A DNA stretch of 64,000 bases from an uncultured Flavobacteriales bacterium (GTDB lineage Bacteria; Bacteroidota; Bacteroidia; Flavobacteriales; Crocinitomicaceae): contig CAMLFH010000019.1 of assembly GCA_946479285.1 (NCBI GenBank), positions 11,145 to 75,144 of the forward strand, written 5' to 3'. Positions 24,415 through 33,339 of the stretch are shown here, in pieces; the first letter of the stretch is position 1, and the number at the start of each line of letters is the position of its first letter. The notes under the pieces were generated by a model. It saw only the letters and a program-made list of their open reading frames with translations, searched no databases and was not told where the DNA came from. Position numbers and translations under genes: made by a program.

Positions 24415-24531
24415 ATGAAAACAAAAACAATAAAAGAGAAAAAGCAAAGCAGCGCAAAAAGTTTTGATAAAGCTTTGATCCATTTGGGAATCCATTATCC
24501 GGTTCAACCAATCATGATCAAGAAAGCTTAA
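24415..24531 (+). CDS. Possible 38-residue basic peptide
   Basis: This is a short open frame from ATG 24415 to TAA 24529-24531. The product starts MKTKTIKEKKQSSAKSFDKA and ends LGIHYPVQPIMIKKA. It is lysine-rich with no signal. Its stop overlaps the stop region of the convergent TonB-receptor-like gene (ends 24528). The start is preceded by about 250 bp of AT-rich sequence, with no consensus promoter. Basic, short and well separated from other genes, it could be a real small protein, but a chance frame is equally possible. Confidence 0.35.
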   Translation: MKTKTIKEKKQSSAKSFDKALIHLGIHYPVQPIMIKKA

Positions 24532-26951
24532 AAATCAAAACCACCGCCTCCCCCGTTCTCGTTGGAGCGTTTGTCCTCTTTGAAGTCAGTTTTCCCGAAT
24601 TTATAGCGGATACTGACAATTATTCTTCGGGTCTCCCATTTAAACTCTGAAGACTGGAAAACAGTTGGCTGATCTACTTCAAAGCTAAAACCCTGCGTAT
24701 TGAAGATGTCCGTCACCCGCAAACCTATACCCCATTTACCATCCCAAAGCGATTTATCTGCAGAAAAATCAATAGAACCTCTCGGATTCATTTTTCCCTG
24801 AGCCGTAATTGATGGCGCGCTGTATCTTCCGTTGACTTGAAGAGTCAGTGTTTTCTTGAGCAGTTCTAAAGTAGAACTGAATTTCATCCCGAAAACAAAA
24901 CCTTCCCTGTTCCAGTTTGTACTTGGATTATCATCCGTATAGGTGATGTAATTCCCGTTGAATGAAAGCATATTCTTCCAGATTGGGACAGGACGCAGCT
25001 GCATCACGATTTCTCCACCGGAACTCACTGAATTATCAATATTTGCAAAGGTACCGTTTGAAGTTCCATTCTCGTAAAAGACTTTCACACGCTGAATAAC
25101 ACTGCTCGTATAGCGCTGGTACAAGGCAAAGGCCAATGTGAATTTCTTCGTGCTGAAATCCAATCCCAAATCGATGGAATGAATGTATTCCGGTCTTAAA
25201 GCCGGATTCCCACTGCGCAGATTGTAAGGATCCGCATAAGACGTAAACGGGTTTAAATTGCCTGAATTCGGTCGGTTGATGCGTCTGCTGTATCCCAAAG
25301 ACACTTCTGTTCCTTTCTTAATTTCGTAACGAACGGTTGCCGAGGGAAAGAAATTGAAATATTCGTTCTTGAAATTTTGACCCGTCGAAATCAAATTGGG
25401 ATTTTGGATGCTGTATTCCAGGCGAATCCCTGCCTGGTAACGAAATTTCTTCCATTGACCTCCAATAATTCCGTAGGCCGAGTAGATACTTTCTAAATAC
25501 TTGTAGTTGTAATTGGAAATCGTATCTGAAACGTAGTTTCCGGAAGCATCTTTCGACTCAGAAGAAGAACGCAATGTCATATTTCGCTGGATCATTTTCA
25601 ATCCGCTTTCTGTTCGGATCTTGTGTTTCAACAAACGAATAAAATCAAGGGAAAATGTAGTAAAATCATTCGCCTCGCGACTAAACAGGTGCTGATCTGT
25701 AACCGGAATGTTATACGGGTAAGAAAACGATTGCAAATAGAACCCTTCATCTGTTCCTTTTGAAAGGGATTGATACCCATTTAGATCCAAAGAACCTTTA
25801 TCTTCTTTAAAATCCCATTTATAACCTAGTGAAAAGTCGATATTCTGCGTAGTATTGGGATCTTTGGAACCTCGGGTCCAAATTTCAGTAGTATCTCCAA
25901 AATTGTTGGATCGTGTGTTTATCTGGTTTCCCAGGCGCTGACGATCTCCCAAATTCCCTGCAATACTCCACGAGAGTGTATTTCGGTCTTTTACGTAAAC
26001 ATCCATTCCTACTTTCGCAGTATGTGTAATATTCAAATCAGCGCCATATCTTCTTTGATCTAAGTCAACAGCAGTATCTCCGGAGAATTGCTTCAGGTCT
26101 GAAAAATTGTTTCGATAACCGTCGCGGTAAGAATAGGCATAATTTCCGTATAGATTAAACTTCGTATTACGTGCATTTAATCCTAAAGATCCGGTGTACA
26201 GATTTCCTGTCCCGATTGTAGCAGCGACATTTCCGTTGATTCCTCGTTTCGCATTTTTCTTCAATACAATATTGATAATCCCGGAAGTTCCATCGGGGTC
26301 GTACTTTGCGGAAGGATTCGTCACAATTTCAATGCGCTCAATACTGCTGGCAGGAATTCCATCGAGCACACTCTTTCCGTTTCCTCCGGTCATATTACTC
26401 GGCTTTCCATCAATAAGTATTGTCACGTTCCCATCGCCCCGCAAGGAAATAGCACCATCCTGATCGACCTCCACTGAAGGGACATTATTCAAGACATCCG
26501 TTACATTCCCTCCGGAAGTTGCGATATCATCTCCAACGTTGTAGATTTTCTTGTCCAAACCCAGCTGCAGCGGATTCTTTTCCTGCTGAACAACCACTTC
26601 ATCCAATTCTTTACTGGAAACTACAAGCGCAATATTTCCCAGTTTTCGCAAGGGTTTGTCGGCTGACAATGAAATATTCGAAATGGTTTTGTTTTTGTAA
26701 TCCGGATTCGAAATAACGATGTAATATTTTCCGTATTTGATCTCTTCCAATACGAAAGATCCGTTCTCATCCGTATAAATCCCGTTTACAACAGATGAAT
26801 CTTTTACATTGAAAATGCGGACCATCGTATATTCCAAAGGAGTTTTCGAAACAGAATCGAGCACTTTTCCATCAATGGAACCGGTGTTTTCCGTTTGAGA
26901 AAATGTAAAAAAACTGCTAAGTAAAATGAATGTAAAAAGCGTAAAGCGCAT
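24528..26951 (-). CDS. TonB-receptor-like outer-membrane beta-barrel protein
   Basis: The 807 residues have a signal peptide (MRFTLFTFILLSSFFTFSQ), a CarboxypepD_reg-like domain (about 23-110, SIDGKVLDSVSKTPLEYTMV), a plug domain (about 130-225, TDVLNNVPSVEVDQDGAISL, then ILIDGKPS and RIEIVTNPSAKYDPDGTSGI) and a long outer-membrane barrel of the OMP_b-brl_3 type. The C-terminus is Gly/Asn-rich (NENGGGGGFDF). Related proteins take up or secrete unknown substrates; no SusD partner is adjacent. An exact -7 element (TACCTTTG, 26972-26979) lies 20 bp upstream. A MarR-type regulator gene follows upstream on the same strand, but a connection is only suggested by proximity. Confidence 0.88.
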   Translation of the reverse strand: MRFTLFTFILLSSFFTFSQTENTGSIDGKVLDSVSKTPLEYTMVRIFNVKDSSVVNGIYTDENGSFVLEEIKYGKYYIVISNPDYKNKTISNISLSADKPLRKLGNIALVVSSKELDEVVVQQEKNPLQLGLDKKIYNVGDDIATSGGNVTDVLNNVPSVEVDQDGAISLRGDGNVTILIDGKPSNMTGGNGKSVLDGIPASSIERIEIVTNPSAKYDPDGTSGIINIVLKKNAKRGINGNVAATIGTGNLYTGSLGLNARNTKFNLYGNYAYSYRDGYRNNFSDLKQFSGDTAVDLDQRRYGADLNITHTAKVGMDVYVKDRNTLSWSIAGNLGDRQRLGNQINTRSNNFGDTTEIWTRGSKDPNTTQNIDFSLGYKWDFKEDKGSLDLNGYQSLSKGTDEGFYLQSFSYPYNIPVTDQHLFSREANDFTTFSLDFIRLLKHKIRTESGLKMIQRNMTLRSSSESKDASGNYVSDTISNYNYKYLESIYSAYGIIGGQWKKFRYQAGIRLEYSIQNPNLISTGQNFKNEYFNFFPSATVRYEIKKGTEVSLGYSRRINRPNSGNLNPFTSYADPYNLRSGNPALRPEYIHSIDLGLDFSTKKFTLAFALYQRYTSSVIQRVKVFYENGTSNGTFANIDNSVSSGGEIVMQLRPVPIWKNMLSFNGNYITYTDDNPSTNWNREGFVFGMKFSSTLELLKKTLTLQVNGRYSAPSITAQGKMNPRGSIDFSADKSLWDGKWGIGLRVTDIFNTQGFSFEVDQPTVFQSSEFKWETRRIIVSIRYKFGKTDFKEDKRSNENGGGGGFDF

Positions 26952-26971
26952 AAATGGGGAGAAATATGGGA

Positions 26972-26979
26972 CAAAGGTA
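26972..26979 (-). promoter_or_regulatory. Candidate -7 element (TACCTTTG) for the TonB-receptor-like gene
   Basis: An exact TAnnTTTG match on the minus strand lies 20 bp before the ATG at 26951. There is no properly spaced TTG. Confidence 0.45.
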
Positions 26980-27020
26980 CGGAAAGCGAATAAGTTCAGA
27001 AAACTATTCCCAAAGGTTTA

Positions 27021-27120
27021 ACCGCAAAGAATGAAAAATGATAGCAGACGTCCAGTCGCCATATTTTCCGGAGCGCAAAGGTGTTTTCAAAAAACTTTGC
27101 GTCTTAGCGCTCTTTGCGGT
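27021..27120. repeat. Intergenic inverted repeat (ACCGCAAAG ... CTTTGCGGT)
   Basis: Perfect 9-bp outer arms at 27021-27029 and 27112-27120 enclose an inner pair (GCGCAAAG 27073-27080 and CTTTGCG 27095-27101). This type of repeat is common between Bacteroidota genes. It lies between the MarR gene and the TonB-receptor-like gene. Confidence 0.6.
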
Positions 27121-27125
27121 GAAAA

Positions 27126-27569
27126 TTAACCGCGAAGTTTGTCCAGCAAATTGCTCAGGATTTCTGCTTCCTCTTCGGTAAGATTCCCTGTAAAGTCCAA
27201 TTCCGACTGCTTATCGTCGTCGATTTGCTTCAGAATTTCCAAACCTGCTTCGGTGATCGAAACATAAACCACTCTTCGGTCAGATTCGCAGCGAACACGC
27301 TTCATCAAGCCTTTATCGATCAATTTATCCATTAATCGCGTAGTGTTTGGAGACTTTTCCACCATTCTCTCCTTTACAGAATTGACACTTATTACATCAT
27401 TTGCTCCGCGAAGAATTCTCAAAATATTAAATTGGGGCATGGACAAATCATATTTTGCCATGTAGGTATTTTGAATATTTCCCAGGTAATTAGAGGTATA
27501 ACGAAGATTTACCACAGCTTTGTGCTTTGAGTTTCTAAATTTCGATTGGATGACTTTTCCTATTTCCAT
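27126..27569 (-). CDS. MarR-family transcriptional regulator
   Basis: The 147 residues fit the MarR winged-helix family: FNILRILRGANDVISVNSVK (helices), the recognition region MVEKSPNTTRLMDKLIDKGL (about 68-87) and the wing RVRCESDRRVVYVSITEAGL. The consensus promoter TTG-N19-TAATTTTG overlaps a TACC-GT-GGTA palindrome lying between the two elements, and the ATG follows the -7 element by 4 bp. This predicts a leaderless, self-repressed gene. Its targets are unknown. The TonB-receptor-like gene downstream and the beta-mannosidase gene upstream are candidates by position only. Confidence 0.9.
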   Translation of the reverse strand: MEIGKVIQSKFRNSKHKAVVNLRYTSNYLGNIQNTYMAKYDLSMPQFNILRILRGANDVISVNSVKERMVEKSPNTTRLMDKLIDKGLMKRVRCESDRRVVYVSITEAGLEILKQIDDDKQSELDFTGNLTEEEAEILSNLLDKLRG

Positions 27570-27573
27570 GCAA

Positions 27574-27603
27574 CAAAATTAATTACCGTGGTATTATTTA
27601 CAA
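27574..27603 (-). promoter_or_regulatory. MarR gene promoter and putative operator
   Basis: TTG (27601-27603) and TAATTTTG (27574-27581) on the minus strand are 19 bp apart. The palindrome TACCGTGGTA (27584-27593) sits between them, where a MarR dimer would block polymerase. The -7 element ends 4 bp before the ATG. Confidence 0.65.
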
Positions 27604-27637
27604 AATTTATCTCGTTAAAAATACTTATTTATTTTAG

Positions 27638-30115
27638 TTAATGATAGAACCAGAAAAAACTATCTTTCGTTAACTTTCCTTCAAATTCAAACTCTATTCG
27701 ATGTTTTCCGGGAAGCAGATGCACAAAATTCTGTTCCATCAACACTTTACCCGCTTTAGAAGTAAACCAAAAATCCTGCAGCAGCATTTGATTTTCAATA
27801 GTTACCACACCTTTTCCAGTCAACGGATCCAAAGATTCAATTGTTATAATCGGTTCCGGATCTGCTGATGGCGCTTTGTGAATGGGTTCATTGATGAATA
27901 GACGCTCACAGGTTAGCCCGGCTTCATCTTTCCAGGTAAACTTAATTACAAAATCCTGTTCTTTAAATGCCTTCAATTCCTGTGGAAATAATTGGACAGA
28001 ATGCGGGTATGCAAGAGATTGATGACAAGTAAATTTTCCGAGTGATTTTCCTTTGAAATCGCTTACTTCCGCTTCAATTTTGCATAAAAATCCGGTTGGG
28101 ATATCAGAAATTAACACGTATTTCTCTTTGCCAAGTGTATCAATTCGTTCTGCAATAGTCACATCCTTGAAGTCATTCCGGACCTGGTACTGTAAAGCTT
28201 TCCATCTTCCATAATAGTCGATGCTGCTCCAGGTTGGGGCCGGCCAGCAATCATTGAACTGCCAGTAAAGTGTTCCTGCACAACGCGGGAAAGTAGTCCT
28301 GTGAGCTATCACGGCAATTCCAACTGCTTTTGCCTGTGTAAGCTGGGAAAAGTAAACAAAACGCTGAAAATCGGCAGTTTTGCCATAAAGCAGGTCAGAA
28401 TGTTTGGCAATCATGTTATTTCCGACATAACTTTTTTGGCGCAGCTTCATAAGCGGACTGTCCAATGCCCAATCATCCGGCTTACTGAAAGAAGATAAAG
28501 TTGCTAATTCCGGGAAAGACTGAAAACCGTATTCGGCATTAAAACGGCCGGATTTCCTGCCAAAATCTTCAATCGGATCGGTTCCATGCCAAACTCCCCA
28601 ATAATGCTGAGTTCCGTCATTGTAGAACAGATCATTTCCCCAATTACTCAAGGGCGAAGTATGTTCGTAAGGAATGTTAGTAACCGTTTTAAGCGTTTGC
28701 GGAATCAATTCTTTGAACAATTTTTGATAAAAAGAATTGATCAGGACCTCATCTTTCTTCGATAAATTGTAGTCTTTCTGGAAACCCCAGTTTTTCCAGG
28801 CCACGTCCACTTCGTTATTCCCATTGAACAAGGTTAAAGAAGCATGAGAAGCCAATCTTGGTATTTGCTGTTCCAACTCTGTTTTCACATTCGTCAAAAA
28901 GTCATCTGTTCCGGGATACATAGCACAGGCGAACATAAAATCTTCCCAAACCATCAGTCCGCCTTCATCACAGGCTTCTAAAAATGATTCTCTCGGGTAA
29001 AATCCACCGCCCCAGATGCGTACCATGTTGAAATTACAGTCCAGCATTGTTTGAACGGAGCTTCTGAGTTTCTTGTCCGTAATTCGTGCAGGAAAAATAT
29101 CGTCCGGGATGTAATCTGCGCCTTTACAGAAAATAGGTCGATTATTCACTTTGATTTGAAAGGACTTCCCCCATTGGTCTTTTTCCTGGGTTAATTCTAC
29201 CTTTTTAAGACCGAACCGAACGTCTTTTTCAAAAATGACATCTCCTTTTTCATTTTGCAAAATCCAGTGGTCCGTATATAAATAGGCTTCACCCTGGCCT
29301 CTTGGCCACCATAATTTCGGATTTGAAATGGTTTCTGTGCGTTTCAGACGCTTATTTTCACTCTTCAGGATCTGATCACCAAAGAGGGTGCTTTTCCATG
29401 TAAATGATCCGGAACTTTCTTTCGCCAAAAGCAAGGTGAATTCTGAAACAGCCTTTTCATTACTAACTTCCAATGTGTTGGAATAATTGGCAAGTACTTT
29501 ATTGGATGAATAAATGCTCACGTTTACCGGCTCGTTGAATCCCATGGTCAACATTCTCAGCGACCAATCCCAGCCAAACTGGTATTGCGGCTTTCTACAG
29601 TGCGGTGCTACTTTCGTTTTCCCCACATCGTTTGGAGCAGGAAGTGTTACTCCCACCTTTGCAATACGTGATTTCTGATACATGATCGGCGGAGTGAAAA
29701 CCACTTTCAATTTGTTTGTTCCTGCAACAATTTTGTCCTGAATATCGAAGCGATAATGGACAAAAGCATTGTTGGTTTCCCCCACAAGCCTGCCATTCAA
29801 AAAGATGGATGCGTAGGTATCAACACTTGGAAAATCTAATTCTACGAACTGCTTCAGGTCGGATTCTGTCAATACAAACTCAGATTCCAGAATCCATTGA
29901 TGGTCCTCAATCCAGGTGAATTTATCTTCATTCATGCCCACAAAAGGATCCGGGAGTTGATTTGCAGCAATCAATGCTTCCTGCACAGATCCCTTTTCTC
30001 CAAGATTAATCCAGTTTTTAGAAACCGGATGCTGTACTTTCCAGGATAAACTCATTTGCGCCATCACCTGATTCGTCAGCAAAATTAAACCCGCAATAAA
30101 ACCAAGTCTTACCAT
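27638..30115 (-). CDS. Beta-mannosidase (glycoside hydrolase family 2)
   Basis: This is an 825-residue exported glycosidase with a signal peptide (MVRLGFIAGLILLTNQVMAQ). The GH2 sandwich domains come first (jelly-roll about 70-200) and then the TIM-barrel. The acid/base is E435 in FNGNNEVDVAWKNWG and the nucleophile is probably E528 in FNAEYGFQSFPE. Other family strings are GADYIPDDIF (332-341), MVRIWGGGFYPRESFLEACD and GTLYWQFNDCWPAPTWSSID. The enzyme releases mannose from Man-beta-1,4-GlcNAc or mannan. The gene overlaps the 3' end of the glycosylasparaginase gene by 7 bp. The two enzymes act on the same N-glycan core, so they may degrade glycoproteins. Confidence 0.94.
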   Translation of the reverse strand: MVRLGFIAGLILLTNQVMAQMSLSWKVQHPVSKNWINLGEKGSVQEALIAANQLPDPFVGMNEDKFTWIEDHQWILESEFVLTESDLKQFVELDFPSVDTYASIFLNGRLVGETNNAFVHYRFDIQDKIVAGTNKLKVVFTPPIMYQKSRIAKVGVTLPAPNDVGKTKVAPHCRKPQYQFGWDWSLRMLTMGFNEPVNVSIYSSNKVLANYSNTLEVSNEKAVSEFTLLLAKESSGSFTWKSTLFGDQILKSENKRLKRTETISNPKLWWPRGQGEAYLYTDHWILQNEKGDVIFEKDVRFGLKKVELTQEKDQWGKSFQIKVNNRPIFCKGADYIPDDIFPARITDKKLRSSVQTMLDCNFNMVRIWGGGFYPRESFLEACDEGGLMVWEDFMFACAMYPGTDDFLTNVKTELEQQIPRLASHASLTLFNGNNEVDVAWKNWGFQKDYNLSKKDEVLINSFYQKLFKELIPQTLKTVTNIPYEHTSPLSNWGNDLFYNDGTQHYWGVWHGTDPIEDFGRKSGRFNAEYGFQSFPELATLSSFSKPDDWALDSPLMKLRQKSYVGNNMIAKHSDLLYGKTADFQRFVYFSQLTQAKAVGIAVIAHRTTFPRCAGTLYWQFNDCWPAPTWSSIDYYGRWKALQYQVRNDFKDVTIAERIDTLGKEKYVLISDIPTGFLCKIEAEVSDFKGKSLGKFTCHQSLAYPHSVQLFPQELKAFKEQDFVIKFTWKDEAGLTCERLFINEPIHKAPSADPEPIITIESLDPLTGKGVVTIENQMLLQDFWFTSKAGKVLMEQNFVHLLPGKHRIEFEFEGKLTKDSFFWFYH

Positions 30116-31104
30116 TTTCTATTGAATGGAGTATCCACTAACTCGTCTTTTGTTTCCGTTTTCAGCGCATAATTAAATCCATTGTAAACAGAAAAACCGC
30201 CGATTTCCCCCTTCGTATTTATTGCAATAAACGCACATTGCAACCCGCTCATATCCTTGTGTTTACGAATCAATCGTTCAACTGTTTCTTTACATGCCTG
30301 CTCCGGACTTTTTCCCTGACGCATCAGCTCAACAACTGTATGTGCGCCGGCAATCCGAATAATGGATTCTCCCAAACCGGTTGCAACAGCTCCGCCCACT
30401 TCCTGGTCCACAAACAATCCGGAACCAATGATGGGGGAATCACCCAAACGACCTGGTAATTTATAAGCCCAACCGGATGTCGTACACGCACCGCTGATCC
30501 GTCCTTTTGCGTCAATCGCTAATAAACCGATCGTATCGTGGTTTTCGTGATTAATTTCCGGCTTCTTCGCAATTTCGGCTTGTTCCTTCTTCCACTTCTC
30601 CCACTCTTTCTTCACTTCCGGAAGCGGTGTTTTGATCGTTTCGAATTTATGTTTCAGTGCATACTGTTTTGCACCTGCTCCTACAAGCATTACGTGCGGC
30701 GTATTCTGCATGATGTGTTTCGCAACAGAGATCGGATGTGCAATTCCTTCCAAACAGCCCACAGAACCGCAATTTGATTCCCAGTCCATAATGCAGGCGT
30801 CTAATGTTACGTGGCCTTCACGGTCCGGCATTCCACCAATTCCGACACTTCTGTTCGTTACATCGCTTTCCGTTTGTCTTGCACCTTCTTCTACCGCATC
30901 CAGCGAAGATCCGCCGGCTTCCAGTTTCTTCCAACCCGCCTGGTTTGCCGGCTGGCCATGACTCCAGGTCGAAATCATTTTCGCTCCACCGGAATATTCC
31001 GTAAGCGGAAGTTCTGAAGTGCTTTCGTCTCTTGAAAATACAGGAGATACTACTGACGCTGCTAATCCAACAGCTCCCAGTTTAACAAAAGATCTGCGTT
31101 CCAT
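30109..31104 (-). CDS. Glycosylasparaginase / isoaspartyl-type Ntn hydrolase
   Basis: The 331 residues carry a twin-arginine-like signal (MERRSFVKLGAVGLAASVVS), which suggests Tat export. The autocleavage site NHDTIG places the nucleophilic threonine at T191. The residue order HDT, GRLGDSPIIGSGLF and GGAVATGLGE matches the glycosylasparaginase subfamily. It hydrolyses the bond between asparagine and N-acetylglucosamine in glycopeptides after protease action. It is placed between mltG (4-bp gap) and beta-mannosidase (7-bp overlap). It could be a general isoaspartyl peptidase instead, but the GWAYKLPGRLGDSPIIGSG pattern and the Tat signal favour the glycan-linked type. Confidence 0.9.
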   Translation of the reverse strand: MERRSFVKLGAVGLAASVVSPVFSRDESTSELPLTEYSGGAKMISTWSHGQPANQAGWKKLEAGGSSLDAVEEGARQTESDVTNRSVGIGGMPDREGHVTLDACIMDWESNCGSVGCLEGIAHPISVAKHIMQNTPHVMLVGAGAKQYALKHKFETIKTPLPEVKKEWEKWKKEQAEIAKKPEINHENHDTIGLLAIDAKGRISGACTTSGWAYKLPGRLGDSPIIGSGLFVDQEVGGAVATGLGESIIRIAGAHTVVELMRQGKSPEQACKETVERLIRKHKDMSGLQCAFIAINTKGEIGGFSVYNGFNYALKTETKDELVDTPFNRKW

Positions 31105-31107
31105 ATG

Positions 31108-32163
31108 TTATTGATTGGCGATTTCTGCGGCTAACCACTTTTGGAATTCTGCTGCGTATTTTGCGTGATCGGCATAATCTTTAGCAAAATTGTGTAATCC
31201 ATCGTAATTGGGTTGAGCACACATGTAGATATAATCGTTGTTATCCGGGTTCAAAACAGCATCCACAACTCCTGTTGGAGGCATTGAAATGGGTCCCGGA
31301 GGCAAACCGTTATGTAAATAGGTATTGTAAGGACAATCTTTGTTCCGGTGTTCGAAGGTCAATCGCTGAACACCTTCCAATTGATCTCCCCAGCAGAACT
31401 TGAATGTTGGGTCAGACTGCAGTCTCATCCCCGTATTCAGACGATTCAGGTATAAACGAGCAATAACTGGCCATTCAGAAGCATTTATGGATTGTTCTCC
31501 ATACACAATTGAAGCCAGGGTAACTGCCTGTGAAGGAGATTTCAAACCTACTTCCTTCAATTTTGCCATTCTTGCCGGTGTCCAGAAGTTTTTAAACTCT
31601 TTGGCCATTCGTTCAATAAATGCTTCTTTATCGGTGTCGTAATACATTCTATAAGAATTCGGCATGAATAAGGCCGGAATCTGTTCGATTGTAAATCCGT
31701 ATTTGTTCAGTGTTTCCGAATCCGTGATGTAATTCTCCAACTCAGTACTGTCAACCATAATTGATTCGGACACTTTCACACACAAATCATGAATTGTTTT
31801 ACAATTATTGAAAGTAACCACCACTTCCACTTCATGATTCCCGCTTTTCAATGAATTCAACAAATCACGATAGGAAAGACCTGCCGGAAAATCATACATT
31901 CCGGGCTCTACTTTGTCAATAGTTAATTCTTTAGACTTTGCCATGGAAAGAAACTGATCCGTATCGCTGATCACTCCGGCCTTTTTCAAATCACCTGCGA
32001 TTTCCTCCAGCGAGCCACGATTATCGATTACAACCCGTGCCTCTTTATCTGTTTTCTTCAGATAAGTCATCAGGGGCGTCCAGCCGAAAACCAATCCGAC
32101 TCCAACAATCATTACAGCCACTGCTGCGAATACTACTTTTTTGTTTCTTTTCTTTCCAGACAT
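31108..32163 (-). CDS. mltG: Endolytic transglycosylase MltG
   Basis: This 351-residue membrane-anchored enzyme cuts nascent peptidoglycan and limits glycan strand length. The N-terminal helix (about 9-30) is followed by a LysM-like region and the YceG catalytic domain with LASIVYGEQS (217-226; E223 is the likely conserved acid), then LYLNRLNTGMRLQSDPT, CPYNTYLHNGLPPGPISMP and NPDNNDYIYMCAQP. Length is normal. The start overlaps the end of the GNAT gene by 31 bp, which suggests translational coupling. Proximity to dapF (diaminopimelate) fits cell-wall synthesis. The downstream genes are N-glycan enzymes and may simply share the transcript. Confidence 0.94.
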   Translation of the reverse strand: MSGKKRNKKVVFAAVAVMIVGVGLVFGWTPLMTYLKKTDKEARVVIDNRGSLEEIAGDLKKAGVISDTDQFLSMAKSKELTIDKVEPGMYDFPAGLSYRDLLNSLKSGNHEVEVVVTFNNCKTIHDLCVKVSESIMVDSTELENYITDSETLNKYGFTIEQIPALFMPNSYRMYYDTDKEAFIERMAKEFKNFWTPARMAKLKEVGLKSPSQAVTLASIVYGEQSINASEWPVIARLYLNRLNTGMRLQSDPTFKFCWGDQLEGVQRLTFEHRNKDCPYNTYLHNGLPPGPISMPPTGVVDAVLNPDNNDYIYMCAQPNYDGLHNFAKDYADHAKYAAEFQKWLAAEIANQ

Positions 32164-32672
32164 TTCTGATATAAAATTTCATCCAACCAAACACCTTTTT
32201 CCAGGTACCATTCTTTTCTTACTCCAACCCTTACAAAACCTGCTTTTTCAAATAAACCTACACTTGCCAGATTGTCACTATGAATGGAACAGTGCAGGTT
32301 GTGTAATCCCAAAATTTGAGCCGCGTAGCTTTCTAATATTGTGAGTGCTTCAAAAGCAAAACCATGTTTCTTACTGTCTTCGTCGGCAATTAAGATCCCA
32401 ACTGCGGCACGAAGGTGTTTAAAATCCACCTGGTATAAATCAATTGCCCCAACAGGTTCCCGCGAACCGACCAAACAGATCATCATTCTCAACTGGCCAT
32501 GCGTGCGAATATGCTGCGCCTGATCAATGTATTCCAAAATAGATGAAAATGAGAAAGGAACTTCCGTCCCGGTAATCTTCCAGTGCTTCGGGTTATTTTC
32601 CCAAAGCATCAATTTCGTTGCATCTTCTTTTTCAACAGCACGCAAGAAAATAGATTTCCCGGTTAAACTCAT
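32133..32672 (-). CDS. GNAT-family acetyltransferase (RimJ/RimL-like)
   Basis: The 179 residues count from the ATG at 32672 (MSLTGKSIFLRAVEKEDATK). The frame is open to 32822, but the upstream part runs into the 28-bp palindrome, so that extension is rejected. The GNAT core is visible: AAVGILIADEDSKKHGFAFEALTILESYAAQILGLH, then FEKAGFVRVGVRKEWY. The substrate is unknown. A -7 element (TACATTTG) lies about 36 bp upstream of the ATG, so it may have its own promoter. It overlaps mltG by 31 bp. Confidence 0.85.
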   Translation of the reverse strand: MSLTGKSIFLRAVEKEDATKLMLWENNPKHWKITGTEVPFSFSSILEYIDQAQHIRTHGQLRMMICLVGSREPVGAIDLYQVDFKHLRAAVGILIADEDSKKHGFAFEALTILESYAAQILGLHNLHCSIHSDNLASVGLFEKAGFVRVGVRKEWYLEKGVWLDEILYQKCLERKETKK

Positions 32673-32811
32673 GATTTGCTCTTTTAGCACTTTTATAAAG
32701 CGTTCAAATGTAAATGAAAAACCGTTTGGATAAGAATGGCCGATTTGAATTCTTTCAACAAATTCTAAACATAATTTTGGATTGATCAACAGCAGGCACG
32801 TGACATATAAA

Positions 32812-32845
32812 ACAGTAGGCACGCGATGAGTCGCGTGCCTACTGT
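32812..32845. repeat. 28-bp palindrome family, copy 4
   Basis: Perfect 15-bp arms, ACAGTAGGCACGCGA (32812-32826) and its mirror (32831-32845), surround a TGAG loop. The core 28 bp runs from 32815 to 32842. It lies just past the stop of the unknown gene ending at 32845 and upstream of the GNAT gene, so it may also stop transcription. A partial half-copy (GCAGGCACGTGA) begins near 32792. Confidence 0.8.
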
Positions 32846-33339
32846 CATTTATCTTTATTCAACTGTGAAATCCTCTTCAAGATATCTTCCATCGTATAAT
32901 CCGGAATTCCTTTGTAGTTTTCCGGTAAATTCAAACTGTTTACTCCTTTTATCAGTTCTTTTGACTCCAGGCAGATCAGTAAATCCACCAGCTGATTGAT
33001 GTTTTCATTCAATCCAAATCCTTCACGAATGGGACGCAGGCAGGTAATTCCTCCAACAGCACGTTCGTATTTAGAAAAAACAGCTGCTAAGTCTAATTGA
33101 ATCGACTCTTTCGGGATTTCTACCAAAATCAACGGAATCAGAGACCTTTTGGCTTTTTTCAACATGGAAGCAGTCTGCAGGTGCTCCGATTTCCGGTAAG
33201 TCAGGCTGAAATACTCCTTTTCAACAGAAATTCCAATGTGCGGAGGAACTTTATCGGCATTCCAGATCCAGATGAATGATTTTTGAAGCAATTGTTCCGG
33301 GATTTCCGGACGGATCGATTTAAAATCAAACTCAGACAT
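32845..33339 (-). CDS. Conserved-looking protein of unknown function next to dapF
   Basis: I do not recognise this 164-residue protein. It is soluble, without signal or membrane segment. Notable strings are KSFIWIWNADKVPPHIGISV (near 20-39) and RPIREGFGLNENINQLVDLL. Its ATG overlaps the dapF stop by 8 bp, so it is probably translated with dapF. It ends at the 28-bp palindrome. A role near diaminopimelate or peptidoglycan synthesis is suggested only by position. Confidence 0.65.
   Translation of the reverse strand: MSEFDFKSIRPEIPEQLLQKSFIWIWNADKVPPHIGISVEKEYFSLTYRKSEHLQTASMLKKAKRSLIPLILVEIPKESIQLDLAAVFSKYERAVGGITCLRPIREGFGLNENINQLVDLLICLESKELIKGVNSLNLPENYKGIPDYTMEDILKRISQLNKDK

Noticed and set aside
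32673..32822. 50-residue N-terminal extension of the GNAT protein
   Set aside because: It covers the promoter and ends within the 28-bp palindrome; homology begins at MSLTGKSIFLR.
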